The notes beneath the pieces were generated by a model. That model did not search any database. It saw only the letters and a program-made list of their open reading frames with translations, and was not told the origin of the DNA. A program made the translations under genes and the position numbers. Positions 8,084 to 14,331 of a stretch of 14,331 nucleotides of DNA are shown piece after piece. Numbering within the stretch: position 1 is the first letter of the stretch; the number at the start of each line of letters is the position of its first letter. The stretch comes from an uncultured Corynebacterium sp. (GTDB lineage: Bacteria > Actinomycetota > Actinomycetes > Mycobacteriales > Mycobacteriaceae), in the NCBI RefSeq assembly GCF_946222305.1, contig NZ_CAMIHZ010000041.1, forward strand, positions 1-14,331. Direction: 5' to 3'.

Positions 8084-9073
8084 GTGCCAGCAAACGTGAT
8101 CAAAGTCTGCGCCGTAGTAATCCAAGATCCGCAGGGACGATTGTTGTGCGTTCGCAAGAAGGGTTCGCGTTACTTCATGCAGCCGGGTGGCAAGCCCGAG
8201 GCCGGGGAAACCAGCCAGCAAACGGTCATCCGCGAGGTGCGGGAAGAGCTGGGCGTCGAACTGCAGGAGGAAAACCTCAGATTCCTCGGCGTACATTCCG
8301 CACAGGCCGCCAACGAGGACGGGTTCACCGTCCAATCCACGCTGTTTTCCCACCCTTACACGGAAGCCTGCGCGCGCATCACCGGCGGCCAGGCCGAGAT
8401 CGCTGAGGTCTCATGGTTTTCTCTGGATGACGCCACCTCGCACTCCGAGGTCCTCGCTCCTCTGTTGCGGGATCGCATTCTCCCCGCGATCGGGCGACGG
8501 ATTAATACCGTGGCGGTGTTTACCGGCGCCCGCCCCGGCGTGAGCGAGGAGTATGTGCGCATGGCCCGCGACTTCGGCCGTCAGCTGGCAGAACAGGGCC
8601 TGACCTTGGTTTACGGCGGCGGCAAAGTGGGATTGATGGGCGCGGTTGCGGATGCAGCATTGGAAGCCGGCGGACACGTGGTGGGTGTGATTCCGCAGCA
8701 CCTAGTGGACGGCGAAATCGCGCACCCGGGCCTGACCGAGCTGCACGTGGTGGACAATATGCTGCAGCGCAAGCAGATGATGACTCAGCTTTCGGATGCT
8801 TTCGTAGCGCTGCCCGGAGGCACGGGAACCTTGGATGAGGTTTTCGATGCGTGGACCGGCCAGCAGTTGGGGACTCATCAAAAACCCATCGCATTCTGCG
8901 GTTCCGCGTTTTGGCAGCCCCTAGTGGAGAGTTTGGGATCGATGGCTGCGGAGGGTTTCATCCGCCAAGCGGATATTGATTCGCTGATTGTTAGCGATGG
9001 GGCGAAGGAAACACTGTCCGCCTGCGAGGTCTGGCAGCCGCAGAAACCTCGCTGGGCAGATCAGCGTCAATAA
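8084..9073 (+). CDS. Nudix hydrolase-LOG family fusion protein
   Basis: Two enzyme domains in one chain. The N-terminal Nudix domain has a complete Nudix box, G-x5-E-x7-REVREELGV (GKPEAGE then the REVREELGV helix). Nudix enzymes hydrolyse nucleoside-diphosphate-linked substrates. From about residue 142 a LOG domain (TIGR00730, lysine-decarboxylase-like fold) follows, with VYGGGKVGLMG, GVIPQHL, the MLQRK arginine and PGGTGTLDE. LOG proteins cleave the base from nucleoside 5'-monophosphates, releasing ribose 5-phosphate. A joint path NTP/NDP derivative to NMP to free base is a natural inference. I prefer GTG at 8084, which has purine-rich GGAAGG 11 bases upstream and leaves about 3 residues before the Nudix fold; TTG at 8033 (346 residues) has no ribosome site but is open in frame. 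It is divergent from the MMPL gene. Confidence 0.88.
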   Translation: MPANVIKVCAVVIQDPQGRLLCVRKKGSRYFMQPGGKPEAGETSQQTVIREVREELGVELQEENLRFLGVHSAQAANEDGFTVQSTLFSHPYTEACARITGGQAEIAEVSWFSLDDATSHSEVLAPLLRDRILPAIGRRINTVAVFTGARPGVSEEYVRMARDFGRQLAEQGLTLVYGGGKVGLMGAVADAALEAGGHVVGVIPQHLVDGEIAHPGLTELHVVDNMLQRKQMMTQLSDAFVALPGGTGTLDEVFDAWTGQQLGTHQKPIAFCGSAFWQPLVESLGSMAAEGFIRQADIDSLIVSDGAKETLSACEVWQPQKPRWADQRQ

Positions 9074-9188
9074 GCCTGCATGCTAGCTCCGGCTGTGAAG
9101 GCTGTGATTCGGCCCGGCACGCCCGGCACGGTCTAACCGCGCGCTGGCTCCCAACGCGAAGACCACGATTCAGCCCCGCGCGCCCGAT

Positions 9189-9208
9189 GTGCCCAGCGCG
9201 CTGGGCAC
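9189..9208. terminator. Perfect 20-bp palindrome between convergent genes
   Basis: A self-complementary sequence with arms GTGCCCAGCG/CGCTGGGCAC lies between the stop of the Nudix-LOG gene and the end of the lipase pseudogene. There is no T run on either strand, so classic intrinsic termination is uncertain. With no loop spacing it would fold as a tight hairpin, and a site for a dimeric DNA-binding protein is equally possible. The 173-bp spacer also holds short GCCCGGCACG-like repeats and no gene. Confidence 0.4.
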
Positions 9209-9246
9209 GGTGCAACGGCGCGCGTTGAGCACGCCGAATCCGAAAA

Positions 9247-10788
9247 TTACAGGTTGATCTGGTCGCGGATCCGTGCCACACCGCCTGGTTGTGGCTGATG
9301 CGCTTTCGGTTTGTGCGGAGCCGGATTCACGGCAGTCAGCCTACCCAGATCATTGCCCCGCGGAATGTGGCCACAGCTGGTTGGAGCAGGTCGCCCTGCG
9401 AACCGATCCATTAGCCAAGCGGTGGCTTCGGGATACCACAGCGCGAAGGCGCTGGTGTGGGGCAGCAGCTCGTACTCGCGGTACAGCACGCGATTGCCCG
9501 CACGGCAGTACTTGTGAGCAATGGAGCGCGCATCACCGGTGACCATCACCCCATCGCCCTTGCCGATACCGCGAGGTCCAGGCATCGTCCCGTCCATGAA
9601 CCCGCCGTTCGTCTGGCCAATCATGAAAGGCATGCTCGGGTTGGGGCCCAGGTTCATGTTCACCTTGTTCAGCACATCCACCAGCCCAGGCACCGAGCGC
9701 GGATCCTTGTACTCGGGCTTGAACATGGATTCGCAGGTGATACCGCCGAATAGCGCGTGTACCTCAAACAACGAGGCATTGCGCAGCTTCGTCATGATCC
9801 GCTTTCCATACGGAGACAAGTATGGGTCGAGATCAAGGTCATACGCCCGAGCAAGGCCCACCACGGCCATGGGAAGCACGCCGGACCACAGCGGGCTGCC
9901 GTTGATGTATTTCACGTCGTGGATGGGGTTGACTAGGGTGCCACCGGTGGCGGCACCAACCAGGTTCTTTTGCAGGTCGGGGGCGTATTCCGGCGCTAAC
10001 TGCGCAGCCCAGTTCGTCGCAATAGCTCCGCCGAAGTAACCGAGTAGGCCCACCTTGGCGTCGGCACCAAGGTGCAAGCGCTTCGAACCCAAAGCGGCCC
10101 TGATGCCGTCCAGCGTGATCTGGCCGTATTCGGGACCGGCTGCGAAATCGGCCTTCTGGCCTTCGATATCCGGAATGGCCACGGAGTAGCCCTGCGCCAA
10201 GAACGGAACCAGGACTGCCGTTTCCATTCCGCTGGAAAACGTCCCCAGTGCAAAGTCTCCTTAAATCGCACGCGACGGCGAGTGCTCGGGGTTCAGGGAG
10301 TCGTACACCGAGTGGTAGCTGACCAGCTTGACGTTGGGCTTGGCGGTAGGTTGCACTACCGACGTGACGCCCACGCTCGGCCGACCTTGCGCATCCGTCG
10401 TGCGGTATCGGATCTGGATCACGTTGACCGGGATTTTCAGACCGAGGGCGTGGTAGGAAATCTGGCGTTGCCCGAGGATGTCTCCCGGTTTGAATGCGTT
10501 GAGGTCGCGGCTCTCGTGGTAGAAGGCCGAGTTGGACTGGCGGATGGATGCACCGCCCGTTGGTGCTCCCGCCATGGGGCCCTCGTAGCGCAGACCGCTT
10601 TGAGTCTTTCCGTTCGGGGGAATCGGGACAACGGTGCTGGGGGTTGGGTCGCTTTGAACTTTGACGTGAGGGGGTGTGGGGCTTGCTGCCCACGCGGACG
10701 GTGAATTTGCACTCGGCAACACGGAAGGAATCACAACTCCTGTTGCCGTCGTGACCGTTGCGAGCACGGTCTAAAGAAGCCGCTTCAT
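9247..10788 (-). pseudogene. Secreted lipase (Candida lipase A/LIP family), inactivated
   Basis: An ATG at 10788 with a strong ribosome site opens a frame with a clear Sec signal peptide (MKRLL, hydrophobic core, then SAWA as cleavage site near residue 34) and a LIP-family lipase fold (PF03583). Matching features are HESRDLNAFKPGD, DSLNPEHSPSRAI, IPDIEGQ.ADFAAGPEYG, GDGVMVTGD and the C-terminal WLMDRFAGRPAP. Two in-frame stops interrupt it: TAG at codon 6 (10773-10771) and TAA at 10263-10261 just after SPSRAI. The nucleophile motif, normally GYSGG, reads GYFGG (Phe codon 10035-10033). No frameshift is seen across about 1.5 kb, so inactivation looks recent. All three changes can be explained by C-to-T transitions on the coding strand. 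Restart at GTG 10767 or ATG 10227 could yield fragments, but neither would be an active secreted lipase. Confidence 0.88.
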
Positions 10789-10794
10789 AGCGTT

Positions 10795-10802
10795 CTCCTT
10801 CT
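10795..10802 (-). promoter_or_regulatory. Ribosome binding site of the lipase pseudogene
   Basis: On the minus strand AGAAGGAG precedes the ATG at 10788 by 6 bases. This near-perfect site fixes the original start and shows that the TAG five codons later is a real interruption of a once-translated signal peptide. Confidence 0.75.
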
Positions 10803-11237
10803 AACGAGAGACAGATAACCAGTGAGGGGTGTTGGCCGATAGTCGGACAAGTGATCAGCTTGATTCCCATCGGCCTTGTGCTGACACTAACGCCTCCCCA
10901 CCGTGACCGACACCGGAACTTCAAATTCCCCTCACGCCGACTTATTGTTCAACACTTTATTGCCGGCTCGCGGGGCAGATTTGTACACTCGCGCGGGGGT
11001 AGTCACTTCCACCCCCGATTAACCTGCGATACATGCTGTCTAATAAGGGCTTATTCACCAGGTGGAGAAATTTTAAAGCATCATCCAAATTAACCGACTC
11101 CCGCAAGCAGACCTCTCAGCTTCACTATTGGGCACATTGTTCAACAACGACGGCGGATGGAAAGAATGGGAACTGCGGGGTGGAACTACTCACGGGAACT
11201 TCAGAGTGAAACTGCGAAGGGACGCCACAGAACAACG
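10803..11237. other. Gene-free stretch with a hairpin
   Basis: About 435 bp with no credible gene on either strand; open frames here lack ribosome sites, domains and sensible codon use. It should hold the promoter of the lipase gene on the minus strand. On the plus strand, CGGGGGT (10994-11000) and ACCCCCG (11011-11017) form a perfect 7-bp stem with a 10-base loop. A short dyad AATAAG/CTTATT is centred near 11048. Base composition drops in GC between roughly 11020 and 11130 compared with the flanks. I cannot assign a function. Confidence 0.5.
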
Positions 11238-11273
11238 AAAAAGCCCCGAGACACCTAACTTGGTCTTGGGGCT
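11238..11273 (-). terminator. Intrinsic terminator of tRNA-Ser
   Basis: Read on the minus strand, AGCCCCAAGAC pairs with GTCTCGGGGCT (one mismatch) around a 10-base loop and is followed by five T. It begins 11 bases after the CCA end of the tRNA gene. On the plus strand the same hairpin is followed by C and a run of A then T, so it might work weakly both ways. Confidence 0.85.
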
Positions 11274-11283
11274 CAAAAATTTT

Positions 11284-11372
11284 TGGCGGTGGCGGGGGGA
11301 TTTGAACCCCCGGTTGCTATTAACAACACTCGCTTTCGAGGCGAGCACCTTCGGCCGCTCGGACACGCCACC
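11284..11372 (-). tRNA. tRNA-Ser (anticodon CGA)
   Basis: Complete class II tRNA of 89 bases with encoded CCA. The acceptor stem GGTGGCG pairs perfectly with CGCCACC, followed by discriminator G and CCA. The anticodon stem CTCGC/GCGAG encloses loop CTCGAAA, so the anticodon is CGA, reading UCG. The long variable arm has a GTTG/CAAC stem as expected for serine tRNAs. The T arm is GGGGG-TTCAAAT-CCCCC. The 5' end is at 11372. Confidence 0.95.
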
Positions 11373-11462
11373 ATCGCGGCTGCACTCCATCCAGATCAAT
11401 CAGTTAGATCCAGATTCGTTGCAAACCTCGAACAAGAATAACACCGCCGGTACGATGCACGA

Positions 11463-11507
11463 AAAACGGGTCCGCAACACGAAGCCGACACACAAAACGG
11501 GTCCGCA
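11463..11507. repeat. 14-bp direct repeat pair
   Basis: AAAACGGGTCCGCA occurs at 11463-11476 and 11494-11507, 31 bp (about three helical turns) apart, in the spacer upstream of tRNA-Ser and downstream of the antitoxin-family gene. It could be a regulator site for the tRNA gene or part of a read-through processing region; no direct evidence. Confidence 0.4.
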
Positions 11508-11532
11508 GCGCCATGCTTGCGAACCCGACCTT

Positions 11533-11555
11533 TCGGCGGACTAGCTTTCCGCCGA
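11533..11555 (-). terminator. Hairpin downstream of the antitoxin-family gene
   Basis: TCGGCGGA (11533-11540) and TCCGCCGA (11548-11555) form a perfect 8-bp stem with a 7-base loop, about 30 bases after the minus-strand stop at 11586. There is no T run behind it on the minus strand, so it is a weak or Rho-assisted terminator at best. Confidence 0.45.
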
Positions 11556-11585
11556 CTACCTTACGGCAGTCTAGGGAGACAGCCC

Positions 11586-11753
11586 TTAGTTCTCGTTCTC
11601 GCCGAGAGCGTGATCCAGGCCCTTGTCCAGGCCTTCCTTGGCCTTGTCAGCCTTGCCGCCGTCCAGCTTGTTGTCGATAACCTTGCCGCCCTGCTCCTCG
11701 ATCTTGTCGCGGTTGTCGCCAGCCAGGTCCTTAGCCTTGTCCATGATGCCCAT
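11586..11753 (-). CDS. Small Rv0909/MT0933-like antitoxin-family protein
   Basis: A 55-residue, highly charged protein (many Lys, Asp, Glu, Gly) beginning MGIMDKAKDLAGDNRDKIEE, followed by GGKADKAKEGLDKGL. The pattern of KAKDLAG then a GGK-ADK segment matches the mycobacterial/corynebacterial MT0933-type putative antitoxin family (PF14013). Members are often found without an obvious toxin gene, as here, and the antitoxin label is weakly supported for them. AAGGAG lies 7 bases before the ATG at 11753, a strong ribosome site. It is co-oriented with tadA, 206 bp downstream of it, and precedes tRNA-Ser. It is predicted helical and soluble with no signal peptide. The CsbD-like stress proteins are the main alternative assignment. 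Confidence 0.8.
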   Translation of the reverse strand: MGIMDKAKDLAGDNRDKIEEQGGKVIDNKLDGGKADKAKEGLDKGLDHALGENEN

Positions 11754-11959
11754 TGGGTTTCTCCTTCGTATTTTTACGCATCAACGCCACTCCGCCCACC
11801 GATGGTGAAACAGGTGATGGATCGAAGCAGCGCTGATCCTCATCTAACTTTTTCCGGTCGAATCTCAAAGTACCTTAGGAATCGACCAACGTCTTCCACG
11901 GTATCGATAGCGCGCGGATCTTGCAGCGCACTCTTTCTGCGACCGAACAAAACTGGTGT

Positions 11960-12406
11960 CTACCGTAGCTTTTCGAAGAACTCCCGGATCAGCGCTTCGC
12001 ATTCATCCTTAAGAACGCCGCCATAAACCTCCGCCTTATGCAGCGGGGCCTCCCGGGGTAAATCCCACACACTTCCGCACGCGCCTGTCCTCGGCTCGCT
12101 GGCGCCGTAAACGATCTTTCCAATCCGCGCCCCCAGCGCCGCGCCGGCACACATCGCGCATGGCTCCAATGTCACCACGAGCGTGCAATCTTCTAGGCGC
12201 CACGCATCCCCCAACTTCACCGTCGCCGCACGGATCGCCACTATCTCCGCATGGCCTAGTGGGTCGCGGTCTTTTTCTCTTGTATTGACGCCAACGGCCA
12301 ATTCACGTCCGTCTGGCCCAAGCACGACGGCTCCCACGGGAACGTCGCCAAGCGGCGTCGAACTAGCAACGTCCAAAGCCCGGCGCATCCAAGCCTCGTG
12401 CTGCAC
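11960..12406 (-). CDS. tadA: tRNA-specific adenosine deaminase TadA
   Basis: Deaminates adenosine 34 to inosine in tRNA-Arg(ACG), allowing it to read CGU, CGC and CGA. From GTG 12406 it has 148 residues, the normal family length. Zinc-dependent cytidine-deaminase-fold motifs are intact: the GHAEI motif with ligand His52 and proton shuttle Glu54, and PCAMCAG with Cys83 and Cys86. The N-terminal helix QHEAWMRRALDVA followed by DVPVGAVVL is typical. The frame stays open upstream through GTG 12439 and TTG 12523 to overlap the preceding gene, so a longer form with a Gln/Gly/Pro-rich extension cannot be excluded; none of these starts has a strong ribosome site. It follows the tadA-associated gene on the same strand, probably in one operon. 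Confidence 0.93.
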   Translation of the reverse strand: MQHEAWMRRALDVASSTPLGDVPVGAVVLGPDGRELAVGVNTREKDRDPLGHAEIVAIRAATVKLGDAWRLEDCTLVVTLEPCAMCAGAALGARIGKIVYGASEPRTGACGSVWDLPREAPLHKAEVYGGVLKDECEALIREFFEKLR

Positions 12407-12573
12407 AGAGGCCTGCGACCGAGGCAAACCGCGCCCCACCAGCGGCTGGCCTTGCTGCTCCGCTAAAGCTTGGCTCAGCCACGACCCCGGCCCCTGCTCC
12501 TGCTGGCCGTTCGGCGGACTCAATGGCTGCGCGCCCGCGCGTTCAGCAGCGCGATCGTTTTGTGTCCCGTCGA

Positions 12574-13071
12574 TTACTCCAGCTCCAACCCGACAGCATC
12601 CGCCAGTTCTTCGGCGCACCCGAGCTCCTCGGCCACGCGCAGCAGCTGCTCGGAGGCGTAGAGATCTTCGTCGTCGAAGATCACGCTCAGCAGCTGCTCG
12701 GGCACCCCGAGGTCTTCCAGCAAGTCAAAGTCGCCTTCCGGCCACGGTTCGTCGCTGTTTTCTGCTTCCTCCTCGGTGGGGGTATCGACATCGAGTTCGT
12801 CTAGGATGTCCGTGGCCAGGTAGTAGTCCAGCGCGGCCGTCGCATCGGAAATCAGCACACGCACCCCACCGGGCACGGGGCGCAGCACGGCGCACCAGTC
12901 ATCATCCATGCATACAAAGCCCAGCAGGGCACCTTCGGCGCGGTTGGCGCGCAGGTCCTTGACCAGCTCGCGGAGGCTATCCAAGGAATTCTCCGGCAGC
13001 TCCCGCACATCCCATCCACCATCGCCAGCAACGGCGACGGCGGCGAAGGTCAGCTCGGTTGTCTCACTCAT
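12574..13071 (-). CDS. tRNA adenosine deaminase-associated protein
   Basis: An acidic 165-residue protein matching the actinobacterial family found beside tadA (TIGR03941). It starts with a strand-rich segment (TELTFAAVAVAGDGGWDVREL), has a central WCAVLRPVPGGVRVLISDATAA core, and ends in a very acidic Asp/Glu/Leu-rich region. No enzyme motif, signal peptide or membrane helix is visible. Its role is not established; conserved pairing with tadA suggests a function linked to tRNA A34 editing. ATG at 13071 is used; only a weak GGGGA precedes it. The start lies 29 bp from that of divergent tyrA. Confidence 0.85.
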   Translation of the reverse strand: MSETTELTFAAVAVAGDGGWDVRELPENSLDSLRELVKDLRANRAEGALLGFVCMDDDWCAVLRPVPGGVRVLISDATAALDYYLATDILDELDVDTPTEEEAENSDEPWPEGDFDLLEDLGVPEQLLSVIFDDEDLYASEQLLRVAEELGCAEELADAVGLELE

Positions 13072-13100
13072 GTCCCCAACGCTAGTCGCGTTGTGGGAAA

Positions 13101-14177
13101 ATGGGGAGCGTGAGTGACGTTAAAGGCCCTGAATTCAACCCCGTGAACCCCACCAGCATCGCTGCCGAGCCCTGTGCCCCCATTTGCGTGCTGGGATTAG
13201 GACTGATTGGCGGCTCCCTTCTGCGCGACCTCGGTCGCCTCAATTGGCCGGCTTATGGCTGGAACCGTTCCGAGAAGACCGTCACCCGCGCCCGTCGCGA
13301 TGGCTTTGATGCCTCGTCGGATCTGGAGGCCACTTTGCGCCGTGCCGAGGAAGACAGGGCACTGTTGGTATTGGGCGTACCGATGTTTGCTCTTTCTTCT
13401 TTGCTCGACGCCATTAAGATCCATGCCCCCACCTGTGGCTTCACGGACGTCACCAGCGTGAAAGAGGAAGTACACGATCTGGTGGAGGACCACGGCCTGT
13501 CCCACCGGTTCGTGGGCGGTCACCCCATGGCGGGAACTGCGAACTCGGGTTGGCCGGCCACCATGAGCGGTCTATTCAAGGGCGCGGTGTGGGTGGTGAC
13601 CTACGACAACGCGGTGGCCGGGGACGGCAAGGGCAACGGTTCCAACGAGGCTGAAGAGCTGTGGCTGAATACGTGGGCGCGCGTTGTGGCAATGGCAGAA
13701 GCCGTGGGCTCATCTGTAGTTCCCGCGCGGGCGCGGAAGCACGATGGGGCTGTGGCGCGCGTTTCTCACTTGCCACATATTCTGGCCGAGGCCTTGGCCA
13801 TTGCAGGGGACCAAGGTGGCCCGCTGGCGCTGACCCTGGCGGCGTCGAGCTTCAGAGACGGCACCCGAGTAGCCGGCACAGAACCGGCGCTGGTGCGGGC
13901 GATGTGTGAAAACAACCGTGCAGCGCTGGTGACCGCGTTGGATGAGACACTGGAATTGCTGCGGGAGGCGCGCGAGGAGTTGGCCAATCCGGAGCGCAAT
14001 ATGAAGGACCTCACCGAGGTCGGACATGCGGCTCGTGGGCGTTTCGAGGCACGTGCGGGGCGGAAGAAGGGCGAGGGTCCGAACCGTCCGATCATCCGTG
14101 TGCAGCCTGGTGGCCGGGGTTGGGTGGATCAGTTGGAATCGGCGGAATCGATGGGTGCACAGATCGGGATCTTCTAG
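13101..14177 (+). CDS. tyrA: Prephenate/arogenate dehydrogenase
   Basis: Catalyses the NAD(P)-dependent oxidative decarboxylation in tyrosine synthesis. An N-terminal Rossmann fold has the dinucleotide motif VLGLGLIGGSL (residues 30-40). It is followed by TDVTSVKEEV (115-124), catalytic His141 in GGHPMAGTANSGW, and the C-terminal helical dimerisation domain with KHD (213-215), SHLPHILAEAL (222-232) and FRDGTRVAGT (251-260). No ACT or chorismate mutase domain is fused. Corynebacteria make tyrosine through arogenate, so arogenate may be the physiological substrate; that is family knowledge. At 358 residues it is slightly long, with a Lys/Arg/Gly-rich C-terminal tail. ATG 13101 or GTG 13110 may be the start; neither has a good ribosome site. 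Confidence 0.93.
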   Translation: MGSVSDVKGPEFNPVNPTSIAAEPCAPICVLGLGLIGGSLLRDLGRLNWPAYGWNRSEKTVTRARRDGFDASSDLEATLRRAEEDRALLVLGVPMFALSSLLDAIKIHAPTCGFTDVTSVKEEVHDLVEDHGLSHRFVGGHPMAGTANSGWPATMSGLFKGAVWVVTYDNAVAGDGKGNGSNEAEELWLNTWARVVAMAEAVGSSVVPARARKHDGAVARVSHLPHILAEALAIAGDQGGPLALTLAASSFRDGTRVAGTEPALVRAMCENNRAALVTALDETLELLREAREELANPERNMKDLTEVGHAARGRFEARAGRKKGEGPNRPIIRVQPGGRGWVDQLESAESMGAQIGIF

Positions 14178-14331
14178 GGCTTGGCCCGCCAGCCGTCGCG
14201 CGTCTTCCTATCGGACACTCACTTGGCCACTTGCCCCTCATCGAGTGGGCGGGGCTAAACCACGGCACAGAAAAACCGGGTTAAACGACAAAATGTGTGT
14301 CTGGCTCGGCGTGTCGCGCGGGGGTTAGATT

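Noticed and set aside
9247..10773. Stop-codon reassignment or programmed readthrough in the lipase
   Set aside because: Two different stop codons are involved and the catalytic serine is also lost, which fits decay better than recoding.
9839..10924. Long 361-codon open frame on the minus strand across the lipase region
   Set aside because: It overlaps the lipase frame out of register, is Arg/Pro-rich with no domain, and the lipase frame carries all recognisable motifs. It is open because of high GC.
10851..11093. 80-codon plus-strand frame in the gene-free stretch
   Set aside because: Starts without a ribosome site and the product is rich in His/Arg/Pro with no recognisable fold.
11128..11544. 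138-codon plus-strand frame over the tRNA
   Set aside because: It reads through the complement of tRNA-Ser and its terminator; no domain.
14178..14331. Terminator or gene start after tyrA
   Set aside because: Only weak dyads (such as CCACT/AGTGG) without T run; no start with ribosome site seen before the window ends.

Overview
This window looks like chromosomal DNA from a Corynebacterium, or a close actinobacterial relative. The evidence is high GC, two genes that appear to be leaderless (a TANNNT -10 box 7-8 bases before the ATG), a large MMPL exporter, a Candida-lipase-A-type secreted lipase, an Rv0909/MT0933-like small antitoxin-family protein, and a tadA gene with its actinobacterial partner gene next to a divergent tyrA. 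The species cannot be fixed from the sequence alone.

Layout. Bases 1-522 carry no gene: two copies of a 64-bp nested-palindrome element 155 bp apart, then a purine-rich stretch with a 30-bp tandem repeat, then a putative tgt promoter. Next is tgt (523-1980, tRNA-guanine transglycosylase), which keeps the catalytic aspartates but has lost all three zinc-ligand cysteines. After a spacer with an 18-bp direct repeat comes a two-gene glycoside cassette: a GH1 beta-glycosidase (2242-3603) and an MFS/GPH-type transporter (3651-5221). The transporter is split by a -1 frameshift at a run of seven G. Convergent to it is an 895-residue MMPL/RND exporter (7925-5238, minus). Divergent from that is a Nudix-LOG fusion protein (8084-9073). 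It converges on a secreted-lipase gene (10788-9247, minus) that is a pseudogene with two in-frame stops and a lost catalytic serine. A gene-free stretch of about 450 bp follows, then tRNA-Ser(CGA) with a terminator, a 55-residue antitoxin-family protein, tadA and the tadA-associated gene, all on the minus strand. Last is divergent tyrA (13101-14177).

How the genes work together. Three functions concern tRNA decoding: tgt (base exchange at position 34), tadA (A34 to I34) and tRNA-Ser(CGA). The GH1 enzyme and MFS permease form a plausible uptake-and-hydrolysis unit for a non-phosphorylated glycoside. The GH1 enzyme has a Glu at the position that helps separate non-phospho from 6-phospho enzymes, which fits non-PTS uptake. 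Two of the genes (MFS permease, lipase) are damaged, suggesting this accessory part of the chromosome is decaying or phase-variable. No clear defence or mobile system is visible. The most interesting points are the zinc-site-less Tgt, the Nudix-LOG fusion, the G7 frameshift, the triple-lesion lipase and the duplicated palindromic element upstream of tgt.
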